Positions 14,830 through 21,853 of a stretch of 23,462 nucleotides of DNA are shown one piece after another; positions within the stretch are counted from its first letter, which is position 1; each line of letters begins with the position of its first letter. The DNA is from Acidobacteriota bacterium. Its GTDB lineage: Bacteria > Acidobacteriota > Blastocatellia > Pyrinomonadales > Pyrinomonadaceae. The stretch spans positions 1 to 23,462 of the forward strand of contig JAEZJR010000198.1 of NCBI GenBank assembly GCA_023415725.1, in the 5' to 3' direction. The notes beneath the pieces are model-generated. The model was not told where the DNA came from and ran no database searches. It saw only the letters and a program-made list of their open reading frames with translations. The position numbers and the translations under genes are program-made.

Positions 14830-15906
14830 ATGACTGCAGCAGCAACACAAGGGATCGCAACGCGAGGGTTTGCCGTTTCGGGCAAAGACGCGAATTTTGA
14901 GCCGTTCGAATTCGCCCGCCGCGAGGTCGGGCCCAAGGACATCCTGATCGACATCCTTTACGCCGGCATCTGCCACTCCGACATCCACCAGGCCCGTGCC
15001 GAGTGGGAACCGGCCGTGCCGTCACTATACCCGATGGTGCCCGGCCACGAGATCGTCGGGCGGGTCGCCAAGGTCGGATCCGAGGTCACAAAATTCAAAG
15101 AAGGCGATTACGCCGGGATCGGCTGCTTCGTCGATTCGTGCCGCGAGTGCCCGCCATGCAAGAGCGGCACCGAGCAATACTGCTTCAAGGGTTCCGCCCA
15201 AACCTACAACAGCACCGAGATGGACCGCACCACCCCGACTTACGGTGGGTACTCGAAGCACTACGTCATCGATGAGGAATATGCCCTCAAGGTGAACGCG
15301 AAGGAGGAAGATCTTCCGGGCGTCGCTCCGCTGCTGTGTGCTGGAATTACTACGTACTCCCCGCTGAGGCGATGGGGTGTCGGGCCGGGCAAAAAAGTGG
15401 CGGTCGCCGGCCTCGGCGGGCTCGGCCACATGGGGGTGAAACTTGCAGCGGCCATGGGCGCCGAGGTGACGATGCTCAGCACGTCGCCCTCGAAGGAAGC
15501 GGACGCGAAGAAACTCGGGGCCCACAACTTCGTCAATATCCGCGATGCCGAGTCGGTCGCCAAAGTCGCCGGCAGCTTCGACTTCATCCTCGATACCATT
15601 TCCGCCCAGCACGACTACAACGCCTACCTGGCACTCCTGGGTCTGAATGGCGTGATGGTGATCGTCGGCGTGCCGAGCGAACCGATACCCCTCAATGCTT
15701 TCTCGCTGATCGGCGGGAACAAAGTGCTCGCCGGATCGATGATCGGCGGCATCCCGGAAACGCAGGAAATGCTCGACTTCTGCGCCGAGCACGGCATAAC
15801 TTCCGATATCGAGCTGATCAAACCGGACTACATCGATCAGGCGTACGACCGGACCGTTAAGTCCGATGTCAGGTACCGCTTCGTGATCGATATGAAGAAC
15901 GCGTAG
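14830..15906 (+). CDS. Zinc-dependent NAD(P) alcohol dehydrogenase (CAD/YahK-like)
   Basis: This 358-residue medium-chain dehydrogenase would interconvert an alcohol and an aldehyde with NADP(H). The catalytic zinc ligands are Cys48 (AGICHSD), His73-Glu74 (PGHEIVG) and Cys170 (PLLCAGITTYSPLR). Structural zinc cysteines are 104, 107, 110 and 118. The Rossmann fingerprint is GLGGLGH (194-200). The LLCAGITTYSPL motif and overall arrangement are those of cinnamyl-alcohol-dehydrogenase-like enzymes such as YahK. AAGGAG at 14815-14820 gives a strong ribosome site 9 nt before ATG 14830. It follows the RidA-family gene by 18 bp and precedes a terminator. It might remove reactive aldehydes linked to the neighbouring pathway, but its natural substrate is not visible from sequence. 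Confidence 0.92.
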   Translation: MTAAATQGIATRGFAVSGKDANFEPFEFARREVGPKDILIDILYAGICHSDIHQARAEWEPAVPSLYPMVPGHEIVGRVAKVGSEVTKFKEGDYAGIGCFVDSCRECPPCKSGTEQYCFKGSAQTYNSTEMDRTTPTYGGYSKHYVIDEEYALKVNAKEEDLPGVAPLLCAGITTYSPLRRWGVGPGKKVAVAGLGGLGHMGVKLAAAMGAEVTMLSTSPSKEADAKKLGAHNFVNIRDAESVAKVAGSFDFILDTISAQHDYNAYLALLGLNGVMVIVGVPSEPIPLNAFSLIGGNKVLAGSMIGGIPETQEMLDFCAEHGITSDIELIKPDYIDQAYDRTVKSDVRYRFVIDMKNA

Positions 15907-15932
15907 GGACAAACTTTAATTTGTTAATACTT

Positions 15933-15964
15933 AAAAGGCCTGGCGTATGCTGGCCTTTTTATTT
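15933..15964 (+). terminator. Intrinsic terminator after the alcohol dehydrogenase
   Basis: aaaaggcc (15933-15940) and ggcctttt (15952-15959) form an 8-bp stem with an 11-nt loop, followed by a T-rich tail (TTTATTTT). It lies 26 bp after the stop. Confidence 0.82.
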
Positions 15965-16032
15965 TCTTCAACCCTGTTTCCGATTCCACTGCTAACCACA
16001 CATTTCTACCTCGAACGCCGCCAAAAAAGGTG

Positions 16033-16061
16033 TTGACAAGCGGTTCCGAAATTCATATATT
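16033..16061 (+). promoter_or_regulatory. Near-consensus sigma-70 promoter
   Basis: A perfect TTGACA (16033-16038) is followed, exactly 17 nt later, by TATATT (16056-16061). It is the best sigma-70 promoter in the window. Transcription would start near 16068, about 115 nt ahead of the secreted-protein gene at 16184. Confidence 0.8.
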
Positions 16062-16067
16062 GTGCCC

Positions 16068-16183
16068 GTAACCCGCACAATACAAACAACTTAACATCAC
16101 CCAAATGGGGTATATTGAGCCCCGTTATGGGCTAACTTCTGCCGCACCAAACCGTGCGTTAGTATTTGGAGAATTAGAGAAAA
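16068..16183 (+). promoter_or_regulatory. Structured 5' leader of the secreted-protein gene
   Basis: The ~115-nt leader contains two hairpins. AGCCC-cgttat-GGGCT lies at 16118-16133. The second is a two-part stem, CTAAC...GCAC-caaacc-GTGC-GTTAG, at 16132-16162. GGGG at 16107-16110 could instead pair with CCCC at 16120-16123, so alternative folds compete. GGAG at 16168-16171 and GAGA at 16177-16180 precede the ATG. I do not recognise a known riboswitch or thermosensor here. Confidence 0.45.
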
Positions 16184-17041
16184 ATGAGTAGATTTCTTAA
16201 CCATGTTTTGGTCATGGTGTTCGCTATAGGTTTTTCAACTGCATTTGTCCACGAGAGTTTCGCTCAGGAGATAGAAGTTGTGACCGGGGCCGAAGTTGTC
16301 CGTCAAGCTGAGGGGACCCCTCCGTCCAATCCATGGGTCTTCTTCCACCGCAATGCCGGTGATGGCGACTTTAGAGTCGGACCTGAGGGCCCTGAATTAC
16401 TGGGTCTTGGCAGTTTCCAATTGACGACTCCGACAGGGGCCGACAAAGCTTATTTATTCAATTACGATCATGTGGGCACCCCCTTACGCGACATAAACAA
16501 GATCCGGTACTCGACTTACCGCTCAAGCGGCAGTTTGCAGCAAGTAACTGCAATCAACATTGAAATCGATATTAATGGTGGGGCACTTAACCCTGGTGAA
16601 TATTCAGTGCTTGTTTTCGAGCCTGTCTACAATACATCCCAGGGTTCGGTGATCAGCGGCCAATGGCAGCCTTGGGATGCATACTCAAACGGTAATGCGA
16701 TCTGGTGGTCGTCACGAGCGATTCCTGGCGTTTGTGCGTTCTCATGTTACGTGACGTGGAACCAAATTATCGCTGCTAATCCGAACGCCACCATCGTGGG
16801 CGGTTTTGGAATAAATCAGGGTAGTGGCAACCCAGAACTTGTTACCGCAACAGACGCCCTCTCTATCGGGTATTCCGTTGACTCAGTGAACGATTGGACT
16901 ACTTACGACTTTGAGCCGTACCGAGTAGCAACCTCTCGCGAATCTTGCAAAGTGGGTGGTTGGAAGAACTACCGCCGGGCGGATGGTACTGAGTTCAAGA
17001 ATCAGGGAGACTGCGTTTCGTACGTAAACACCGGCAACTAA
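16184..17041 (+). CDS. Secreted protein with C-terminal 'QGDCVSYV' domain
   Basis: This 285-residue protein has a signal peptide (hydrophobic 7-21, cleavage near SFAQ at 25-28) and is exported. The central part (about 45-245) is rich in Trp, Tyr, Asn and Gly with beta-strand patterning. It includes VGGFGINQGSGN and a following DALSIGYSV...TTYDFEPY phrase found in secreted beta-sandwich proteins of several phyla. The C-terminal segment has CKVGGW (255-260) and FKNQGDCVSYV (271-281), a recurrent short motif whose two cysteines could pair; Cys184 and Cys188 could form another bond. Base composition is visibly more AT-rich than neighbouring genes, hinting at acquisition. It has its own strong promoter, leader and terminator and stands alone. 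Function unknown; a surface or carbohydrate-contact role is only a guess. Confidence 0.8.
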   Translation: MSRFLNHVLVMVFAIGFSTAFVHESFAQEIEVVTGAEVVRQAEGTPPSNPWVFFHRNAGDGDFRVGPEGPELLGLGSFQLTTPTGADKAYLFNYDHVGTPLRDINKIRYSTYRSSGSLQQVTAINIEIDINGGALNPGEYSVLVFEPVYNTSQGSVISGQWQPWDAYSNGNAIWWSSRAIPGVCAFSCYVTWNQIIAANPNATIVGGFGINQGSGNPELVTATDALSIGYSVDSVNDWTTYDFEPYRVATSRESCKVGGWKNYRRADGTEFKNQGDCVSYVNTGN

Positions 17042-17060
17042 ACTCAAGACGGTTGGTTGA

Positions 17061-17090
17061 AAAGGCGGCGGTCTCGCCGCCTTTTTCTTT
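17061..17090 (+). terminator. Strong intrinsic terminator
   Basis: aaaggcggcg (17061-17070), loop gtct and cgccgccttt (17075-17084) form a 10-bp stem followed by a T-rich run. It lies 20 bp after the secreted-protein stop. Confidence 0.92.
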
Positions 17091-17104
17091 TTTCTTCCGG
17101 TGAC

Positions 17105-17113
17105 TGCTACACT
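17105..17113 (+). promoter_or_regulatory. Possible extended -10 promoter giving a leaderless DUF1697 mRNA
   Basis: TGC-TACACT at 17105-17113 is an extended -10 element. ATG 17122 lies only 8 nt beyond it, so transcription could begin at or next to the start codon. No Shine-Dalgarno is present. The -35 is not recognisable. Confidence 0.4.
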
Positions 17114-17121
17114 GCTCCGCA

Positions 17122-17661
17122 ATGCGATACATCGCCCTGCTTCGAGGCATAAATGTTGGTGGGAACACGAAGGTGCCGATGCCAGAGCTGAAACAGGTTT
17201 TTAGTGAGCTCGGATTCGAAAATGTGAGCACCTACATAAACAGCGGAAACCTCGCGTTCGATGTCGGCGGCAAGACCTCAGGCAATACCGAAAAGAAACT
17301 TATCTCCCAAATCGAACAAGCCATTGAACAGCATTTCGATCTACCCATCCAGGTGATGGTACGGCAGCAAGAGAGTATCGAAGAGGTGCTTAAATGCAAT
17401 CCGTTCGCTGGAGAGTTCGAAAGCCATAAGGAGATGCACGTCTTGTTCATGAAAGTCGAGATGCCCGCCGATAAACAAACACAGCTTCTCGAAAGACAGA
17501 CCGCGGACGAGAGGTTCGCCGTGCTCGGGCGGGAGATCTACTGCCACTTGCGGCTCGGCGTAGCGGACAGCCTGCTCGGAAAGGGTTTCATCGAGAAAAA
17601 GCTCAAGGTCCCGATCACCGCACGAAATTGGCGCACGGTGGGAAGGCTCGCCGATCTATGA
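17122..17661 (+). CDS. DUF1697 family protein
   Basis: This 179-residue cytosolic protein matches the DUF1697 family in both length and sequence. The N-terminus has MRYIALLRGINVGGNTKVPM and then NVSTYINSGNLAF (about 35-47), the family's most conserved stretches. The C-terminal part includes ITARNWRTVGRLADL (165-179), the usual 'TxRNWxTVxKL' end. The biochemical function of the family is not established. It is transcribed alone, between a terminator upstream and a gene-poor region downstream. It could be leaderless (extended -10 box directly before ATG). It appears complete. Confidence 0.93.
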   Translation: MRYIALLRGINVGGNTKVPMPELKQVFSELGFENVSTYINSGNLAFDVGGKTSGNTEKKLISQIEQAIEQHFDLPIQVMVRQQESIEEVLKCNPFAGEFESHKEMHVLFMKVEMPADKQTQLLERQTADERFAVLGREIYCHLRLGVADSLLGKGFIEKKLKVPITARNWRTVGRLADL

Positions 17662-18036
17662 AACTTCGCCTCGGCCACGCCCTGCAAAATGCCTATTGAC
17701 CCCCGCCTCTCGCTCGTGCAACAATATCGCTCCGCGCCCGGACCACCATCCGGGCGTTCGTTCTTTGACAACCGGGTTCGTGCGCTCCGGGACGACGGGA
17801 CATGGGACAGTCGGCGCTGCAAAAATGGGGAGTTTCGGAGCTTACCACAGGATATCCACAGCGACCGCGTACCGACTTTTGACCGCTTCGCGACCTGAGA
17901 ACCGCAATTTCGACCCGGAAAGGACTCGTTTCCATCCAAAATTCACCCGATTTCGATAGGCGAGTTTTTGTAAATTCTGAGGGTTGGGAATAACTGGCTC
18001 GAAAAGCGGCTCCGCGAGATCGACATTGAAGCAGAA
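17662..18036. other. Gene-poor region with a hairpin and a possible gene remnant
   Basis: Short open frames exist on both strands, but none has a convincing composition, start or ribosome site. An 8-bp hairpin, cgcccgga/tccgggcg (17735-17742 and 17749-17756), is followed by ttcgttcttt and may terminate the DUF1697 transcript. On the plus strand the frame from about 17973 to 18048 reads NNWLEKRLREIDIEAEGAA then stop. This looks like a protein C-terminus with no gene in front of it, possibly a decayed gene. Confidence 0.35.
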
Positions 18037-18061
18037 GGGGCCGCGTAAAGAATGCGGCCCC
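18037..18061 (-). terminator. Hairpin downstream of the methyltransferase
   Basis: ggggccgc (18037-18044) and gcggcccc (18054-18061) form an 8-bp all-GC stem with a 9-nt loop, 12 bp beyond the methyltransferase stop on the minus strand. There is no good U-run on that side (reads TTCTGC), so it could be a processing or weak termination signal. Confidence 0.55.
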
Positions 18062-18073
18062 GATTAAAGTCAC

Positions 18074-19135
18074 CTACGGCCTGGCTTCGAGAACGAGGTT
18101 GAACGGCGTTTCCGTCGCTCGGCGGAATCTGGAGAACCCGCCCTGCGTCGCCACGTCCCGCAGACGCGATTCGCCCGCCTGGGCGCCCAAACACGCCCCG
18201 ACCTCCTGAGACCTCGACGCCGGCGTGCAGATGATCGTTGACGCGGAGTAATAGACCCGCCCGACCGGGTTGTGATTGTCCGCCGTCGAGTCGTTGGCGA
18301 ACGGTTCGACGATCATCCATGTACCGTCATCCCTCAGCGATCCACGCACGTGTGCGGCCGCTCCGACCGGGTCGCCCATATCGTGCAGGCAATCAAAGAA
18401 CGTGACAACGTCGTAATCTGAGCCCGGGTATTCCTTCGACGCCGCGATATCGAATTTGACCCGGTCGCCGACACCGGCCTCGTCCGCCTTCCGGCGTGCG
18501 GTTTCGATGGATCTCGCGTGGTAATCGAATCCCATGAACTCGGAGTTCGGGAAGGCCTGAGCCATCAAGATCGTCGACGCCCCGAGCCCGCAGCCGACAT
18601 CCGCTACTTTCGCCCCGGCCTTCAACTTATCCTCGACGCCGTCGAGGGAAGGTATCCACGAGCTTACAAGATTCGCGATGTAACCGGGCCTGAAGAACAG
18701 CTCCGTTCCGCGGAAGAGGTCATGGTGATGCTCGTGCCAGCCGAACCCCTTTCCCGTTCTGAACCGGTCGACCAGGTCAGGCACGGCCCTAAGCGCCGAA
18801 GTCGCGAGAATGAAGGCTCCCGGCAGGTAGGCCGGATTCTCTTCATTCGTCATCACGAACGACTGCTCCTCGGTCATGTAATAAGCATCCGCGTCCTTGT
18901 CGTACTCGACATAACCGCTCGCCGCATTCGCGTTAAGCCATTCGCGAACGTACCTCTCGTCCGTGCCCGTCCGTTTCGCGAGTTCCTCAGCCGTCACACG
19001 CTCGTTCGGCGTCGCCATCGCCTTGTAAAGCCCTAGCTGCTCCCCGATCACGATCGATCCCGCATGCATCGTAGCCCCGAGGTCGCCCACGAATTTACCC
19101 AACAATTCATTCAATTTTTCTTCGTTAATGTTCAT
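18074..19135 (-). CDS. Class I SAM-dependent methyltransferase with N-terminal winged helix
   Basis: This 353-residue cytosolic protein has two parts. Residues ~20-95 form a winged-helix domain (AEELAKRTGTDERYVREWL, then GYVEYDKDADAYYMTEE), as in O-methyltransferases and related enzymes, where it helps dimerise. Residues ~165-280 form the SAM-binding fold: motif I VADVGCGLGAST (177-188), acidic Asp204 ending strand 2 (MGFDYH), and motif IV-like DVVTFFDCLHDMGDP (242-256). The protein resembles widespread uncharacterised methyltransferases in soil bacteria; its acceptor is unknown. A perfect AGGAGGT (complement of 19142-19148) stands 6 nt before ATG 19135, the strongest ribosome site in the window, suggesting high translation. 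It is divergent from the dioxygenase gene, sharing a 146-bp upstream region, and stands alone on its strand. Confidence 0.9.
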   Translation of the reverse strand: MNINEEKLNELLGKFVGDLGATMHAGSIVIGEQLGLYKAMATPNERVTAEELAKRTGTDERYVREWLNANAASGYVEYDKDADAYYMTEEQSFVMTNEENPAYLPGAFILATSALRAVPDLVDRFRTGKGFGWHEHHHDLFRGTELFFRPGYIANLVSSWIPSLDGVEDKLKAGAKVADVGCGLGASTILMAQAFPNSEFMGFDYHARSIETARRKADEAGVGDRVKFDIAASKEYPGSDYDVVTFFDCLHDMGDPVGAAAHVRGSLRDDGTWMIVEPFANDSTADNHNPVGRVYYSASTIICTPASRSQEVGACLGAQAGESRLRDVATQGGFSRFRRATETPFNLVLEARP

Positions 19136-19250
19136 TTAGGTACCTCCTGCGTGCGTGGGAGACGAATTTCCGGTTTCTTCGTAAGACGAATTCACTCGCG
19201 ACTGCAGGACAGATCCCGGCGAAAAAGGATGATTCTTCGCCAAGTCGGTA

Positions 19251-19256
19251 TATAAT
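19251..19256 (+). promoter_or_regulatory. Consensus -10 box before the dioxygenase
   Basis: A perfect TATAAT lies 25 nt before ATG 19282, and GAGGA at 19268-19272 serves as ribosome site. The -35 position (GATGAT, 19228-19233) is weak, so an activator may be required. This would be the promoter for the 19282-22870 gene block. Confidence 0.5.
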
Positions 19257-19281
19257 TGCGAAAATTCGAGGACAGCATTAT

Positions 19282-19806
19282 ATGCCCATTCGACGGCCTT
19301 TCAACTTTAAAAATTGGATCGACGAGCACCGGCACCTCCTTAAGCCTCCGGTGGGAAACCAGTGCGTCTACGACGATGATGATTTCATCGTGATGGTGGT
19401 CGGCGGGCCGAACTCCCGGAAGGACTACCATTGGGACGAGGGCGAGGAACTGTTCTACCAGCTCGAAGGCGACATCAAGGTGCAGATCCAGGAAGACGGC
19501 AAGGCGGTCGACGTGCCCATCCGCGAGGGTGAGATGTTCCTCTTGCCCCCGCGAGTGCCGCATAACCCCGTCCGCGGGGCAAACACCGTCGGCCTGGTCA
19601 TCGAACGAAAACGCCGCGAAGGCGAAAAGGACGGCCTCCTTTGGTTCTGCGAGAACTGCAACAACAAACTCTACGAGGAGTACTTCGAACTCGAAGACAT
19701 CACCACACAGTTCCAGGGTGTCTTCAAACGGTTTTACGGCAGCGAGGAACTCCGAACCTGCAAGGAATGCGGAGCCGTTATGGAACCACCACCCGTCGTT
19801 AGCTGA
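19282..19806 (+). CDS. nbaC: 3-hydroxyanthranilate 3,4-dioxygenase
   Basis: This 174-residue iron-dependent cupin opens the ring of 3-hydroxyanthranilate to give 2-amino-3-carboxymuconate-6-semialdehyde (ACMS). Active-site iron ligands are His50, Glu56 (DYHWDEGEELFYQLEG) and His94 (PHNP). Substrate-binding Arg46 and Arg98 are present, with Glu108 as the probable third. The bacterial-type C-terminal rubredoxin-like iron site is intact: Cys123-x2-Cys126 (FCENC) and Cys160-x2-Cys163 (TCKEC). Length matches the short bacterial enzyme. It is the first gene of a plus-strand block (dioxygenase, HAD phosphatase, kinase-like, ACMS decarboxylase). The ACMS decarboxylase for its product is encoded 2 kb downstream, which diverts ACMS from quinolinate. 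Confidence 0.95.
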   Translation: MPIRRPFNFKNWIDEHRHLLKPPVGNQCVYDDDDFIVMVVGGPNSRKDYHWDEGEELFYQLEGDIKVQIQEDGKAVDVPIREGEMFLLPPRVPHNPVRGANTVGLVIERKRREGEKDGLLWFCENCNNKLYEEYFELEDITTQFQGVFKRFYGSEELRTCKECGAVMEPPPVVS

Positions 19807-19878
19807 CGACCCACGTTTTATTCAATTCTGTTGCCTGTAAGACATTGATGGAGCGGCTGTTCCGGTTACCATTCACCG

Positions 19879-20841
19879 GTGGAACAGCGACCTCAACTCA
19901 ATCCGGAAGTTATAACCGCGGTCACAGAATTCTTCGCCGGGTCCGATTTCACCGAGCGTGGAGCGGTCATCACCGACCTTGACGGAACGGCAGTGCACGA
20001 AGACAAGGGGCGGGTCCATATCCCGCCGCCGGTCGAGTTCGGCCTGCGGGCGATATACGATCGCGGGCGGCCCGTCGTGCTCAACTCGCTGCGGTTCCCG
20101 CTCTCGGTGATGCGGACCTTCGGGAAAGAATGGCTCGCCATCGCACAGGCCCCGATCCCTGTCGTTTCGATGAACGGCAGCCAGCTCGGCTTCGTGACCA
20201 CGGACGAAAAAGGCGAGCTTTGCTTCGACGAGATCGCCGCCTTCCCGCTTTCCGCAAACGAGATCGATTCGGTGCTCGCGGGCGTTGACGCTTTGCTCGA
20301 TGACGGTATCCGCGATGTGCTTCTCTTCTATTACCCGCGGGGTTGGCGGCTCGGTGAGATCATCTGGACGCCCGTCGCCGAGAAGGTCATCCCCGTAAAG
20401 GAGAAATACAAGAGTGCGTCATCGGTGATCGCGGTGGAGCCTGAAAAACTTGCGGAAATGCTTCACGCTGAGGAGATCTGCATGATCTTTCTCCTCATTG
20501 AACGGCCCGCGGACGATCTGATGGCCTACCAGCATTCCAAACCGAGCAGCTTCTTTACGGCCAAAGGGATTGACAAAATGTCCGGAGTTTCCGCCCTATC
20601 CGAGCCGCTTGGGTTCGACATCGCCTCGTCCGTCGGCTCGGGCGATACCCTCATGGACGTCTTCCTCAACGGCGTCGGCCTTTCGGTACATGTCGGACCG
20701 CAGGAACTTCCCTTCCGCGGCTCCCACAACACGATAAAACTCCAGAATTCCTTCGAGCTCGGAGACCTGCTCTTCCACCTGGCCGGGCTTTTCCAGGGCC
20801 AAATTAATGAAGAAAAACGAAAGAGCACCGCGCGAGGTTGA
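19879..20841 (+). CDS. HAD superfamily (class IIB-like) phosphatase
   Basis: This 320-residue protein is a HAD hydrolase with a large cap. Motif I is ITDLDGTAV with Asp33 (nucleophile) and Asp35. Motif II is VVLNSLR (Ser70). Lys229 or Lys233 may serve as motif III. Motif IV is SSVGSGDTLMD (251-260) with Asp256 and Asp260; it varies from the usual GD-x-x-ND. The cap lies between motifs II and III (about 95-225), as in subclass IIB, where many members act on sugar phosphates. The start is GTG 19879, since no nearby in-frame ATG exists. Its last 35 nt overlap the start of the phosphotransferase-like gene, so the two are probably translated together. It follows the dioxygenase by 72 bp. The substrate is unknown. 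Confidence 0.85.
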   Translation: MEQRPQLNPEVITAVTEFFAGSDFTERGAVITDLDGTAVHEDKGRVHIPPPVEFGLRAIYDRGRPVVLNSLRFPLSVMRTFGKEWLAIAQAPIPVVSMNGSQLGFVTTDEKGELCFDEIAAFPLSANEIDSVLAGVDALLDDGIRDVLLFYYPRGWRLGEIIWTPVAEKVIPVKEKYKSASSVIAVEPEKLAEMLHAEEICMIFLLIERPADDLMAYQHSKPSSFFTAKGIDKMSGVSALSEPLGFDIASSVGSGDTLMDVFLNGVGLSVHVGPQELPFRGSHNTIKLQNSFELGDLLFHLAGLFQGQINEEKRKSTARG

Positions 20842-21739
20842 AAAGTTTCGGGACCTTGCCCGGAGGGTGATCAAGCATCATTTCGACGGAGCAAAGCAGG
20901 TCAAATATCTTTCCGGCGGGCTCACGAATTTCGTGTTCTCGTTCCGCTCTAAAGACGGCGATTTCGTCATTCGGATCAGCCCCGACCCGCAACGCCTTAG
21001 CCTTTTTATAAAAGAACAGTGGGCCAACGCGAAAGCGAAGGAAGCAGGTATTCCCGTCGCCGAGATCCTCGAGGTCGGGTCGGAGATGATCGGCTTCCCA
21101 TACATGGTGAACCGCGCGATCGATGGATCCGACGCGACGCATCACCCAAAACGTCTCGAAATACTGAAGGAACTCGGCAGGCTCGGGGCGAAGGTAAACT
21201 CCATCCGCACCAAAGGGTTCGGACAAAGCTTCGACTGGTCCGACAACAAGCTTTCCAAAAACTCCACCTTCAAAGACTGGCTCTACGGCGAATACGATGC
21301 CGAGGGGAAGGTCGATCTCCTCGCGAAACACAGACTGATCACGCCGGACCGTTCGAAGCGTTTGAAGAAGATCTTCAAGGAGTCGGCCGCCTCAAGATCG
21401 CGACCTGTTCTGAACCATAGCGATCTCCGCCTAAAAAACGTGATCGCGGACGATGATGGAAAGATCAAAGCATTGATCGATTGGGAAGGCTGCACGTCGA
21501 ATGTCGCCCCTGCATGGGAACTCTCGCTCGCTCTTCACGACCTCGGCCCTGATGAAACGCAGTATTTTCTCGAAGGCTATGGCATCAAGGCGAAGAAACT
21601 CGAGGAATCCATGCCGCTGATACGCGCTTTCAACATCACCAATTACGCGACGGCCGCGGAACAGGTATCGAAAGACAAAAAGCTTCTCGAACACTACCGC
21701 CTTCGCCTCAACGGCATGCTGGATTTGTATTCCATCTGA
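20807..21739 (+). CDS. APH-like (aminoglycoside phosphotransferase superfamily) kinase
   Basis: This 310-residue protein has the APH/choline-kinase fold. The N-lobe includes the Gly-rich LSGGLTNFVF (35-44) and FVIRIS (53-58), where Arg56 takes the usual Lys position. The catalytic loop is LNHSDLRLKN with His204, Asp206 and Asn211. The metal-binding aspartate is Asp225 in LIDWEG. It should phosphorylate a small molecule using ATP. Resistance to drugs is not implied, since most family members act on metabolites such as choline, homoserine, sugars or fructosamines. The ATG lies 35 nt inside the preceding HAD phosphatase gene, in another frame. A kinase and phosphatase overlapping between two kynurenine-pathway genes suggests an opposed pair on one substrate, or a repair pair. 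This is inference. Confidence 0.88.
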   Translation: MKKNERAPREVEKFRDLARRVIKHHFDGAKQVKYLSGGLTNFVFSFRSKDGDFVIRISPDPQRLSLFIKEQWANAKAKEAGIPVAEILEVGSEMIGFPYMVNRAIDGSDATHHPKRLEILKELGRLGAKVNSIRTKGFGQSFDWSDNKLSKNSTFKDWLYGEYDAEGKVDLLAKHRLITPDRSKRLKKIFKESAASRSRPVLNHSDLRLKNVIADDDGKIKALIDWEGCTSNVAPAWELSLALHDLGPDETQYFLEGYGIKAKKLEESMPLIRAFNITNYATAAEQVSKDKKLLEHYRLRLNGMLDLYSI

Positions 21740-21763
21740 ATCCGACCCTAAACTCGTACCAAA

Positions 21764-21845
21764 GTTCAGAGTTCCACCTTTAGGTGGCCTGGCGGGCCGC
21801 AGAGTGATTCATAGCTACCCATACCAAAAAGCCTGAACTCTAAAC
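21764..21845 (+). repeat. REP element (third copy) with possible eroded partner (REPIN)
   Basis: 21764-21788 matches the left REP of the transposase locus at 24 of 25 bases (head gttcagagtt, palindrome ccacctttaggtgg at 21774-21787). About 60 bp downstream, gaactctaaac (21835-21845) is the reverse complement of a REP head with one mismatch, which suggests a decayed inverted partner. The pair fills most of the 114-bp gap between the kinase and ACMS decarboxylase genes. Confidence 0.7.
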
Positions 21846-21853
21846 AGTGATCC

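Noticed and set aside
17835..17870. DnaA-box-like 'atatccaca' near 17852
   Set aside because: A single imperfect match without a cluster or AT-rich unwinding region does not support an origin.
17693..18073. Minus-strand open frame of 126 codons in the gap after DUF1697
   Set aside because: Composition is Arg/Ser-rich without pattern, there is no ribosome site, and it runs through two GC hairpins.
20807..21739. Aminoglycoside resistance gene
   Set aside because: The fold is APH-like, but the superfamily mostly phosphorylates metabolites, and the overlap with a phosphatase gene in a metabolic block does not suggest drug resistance.
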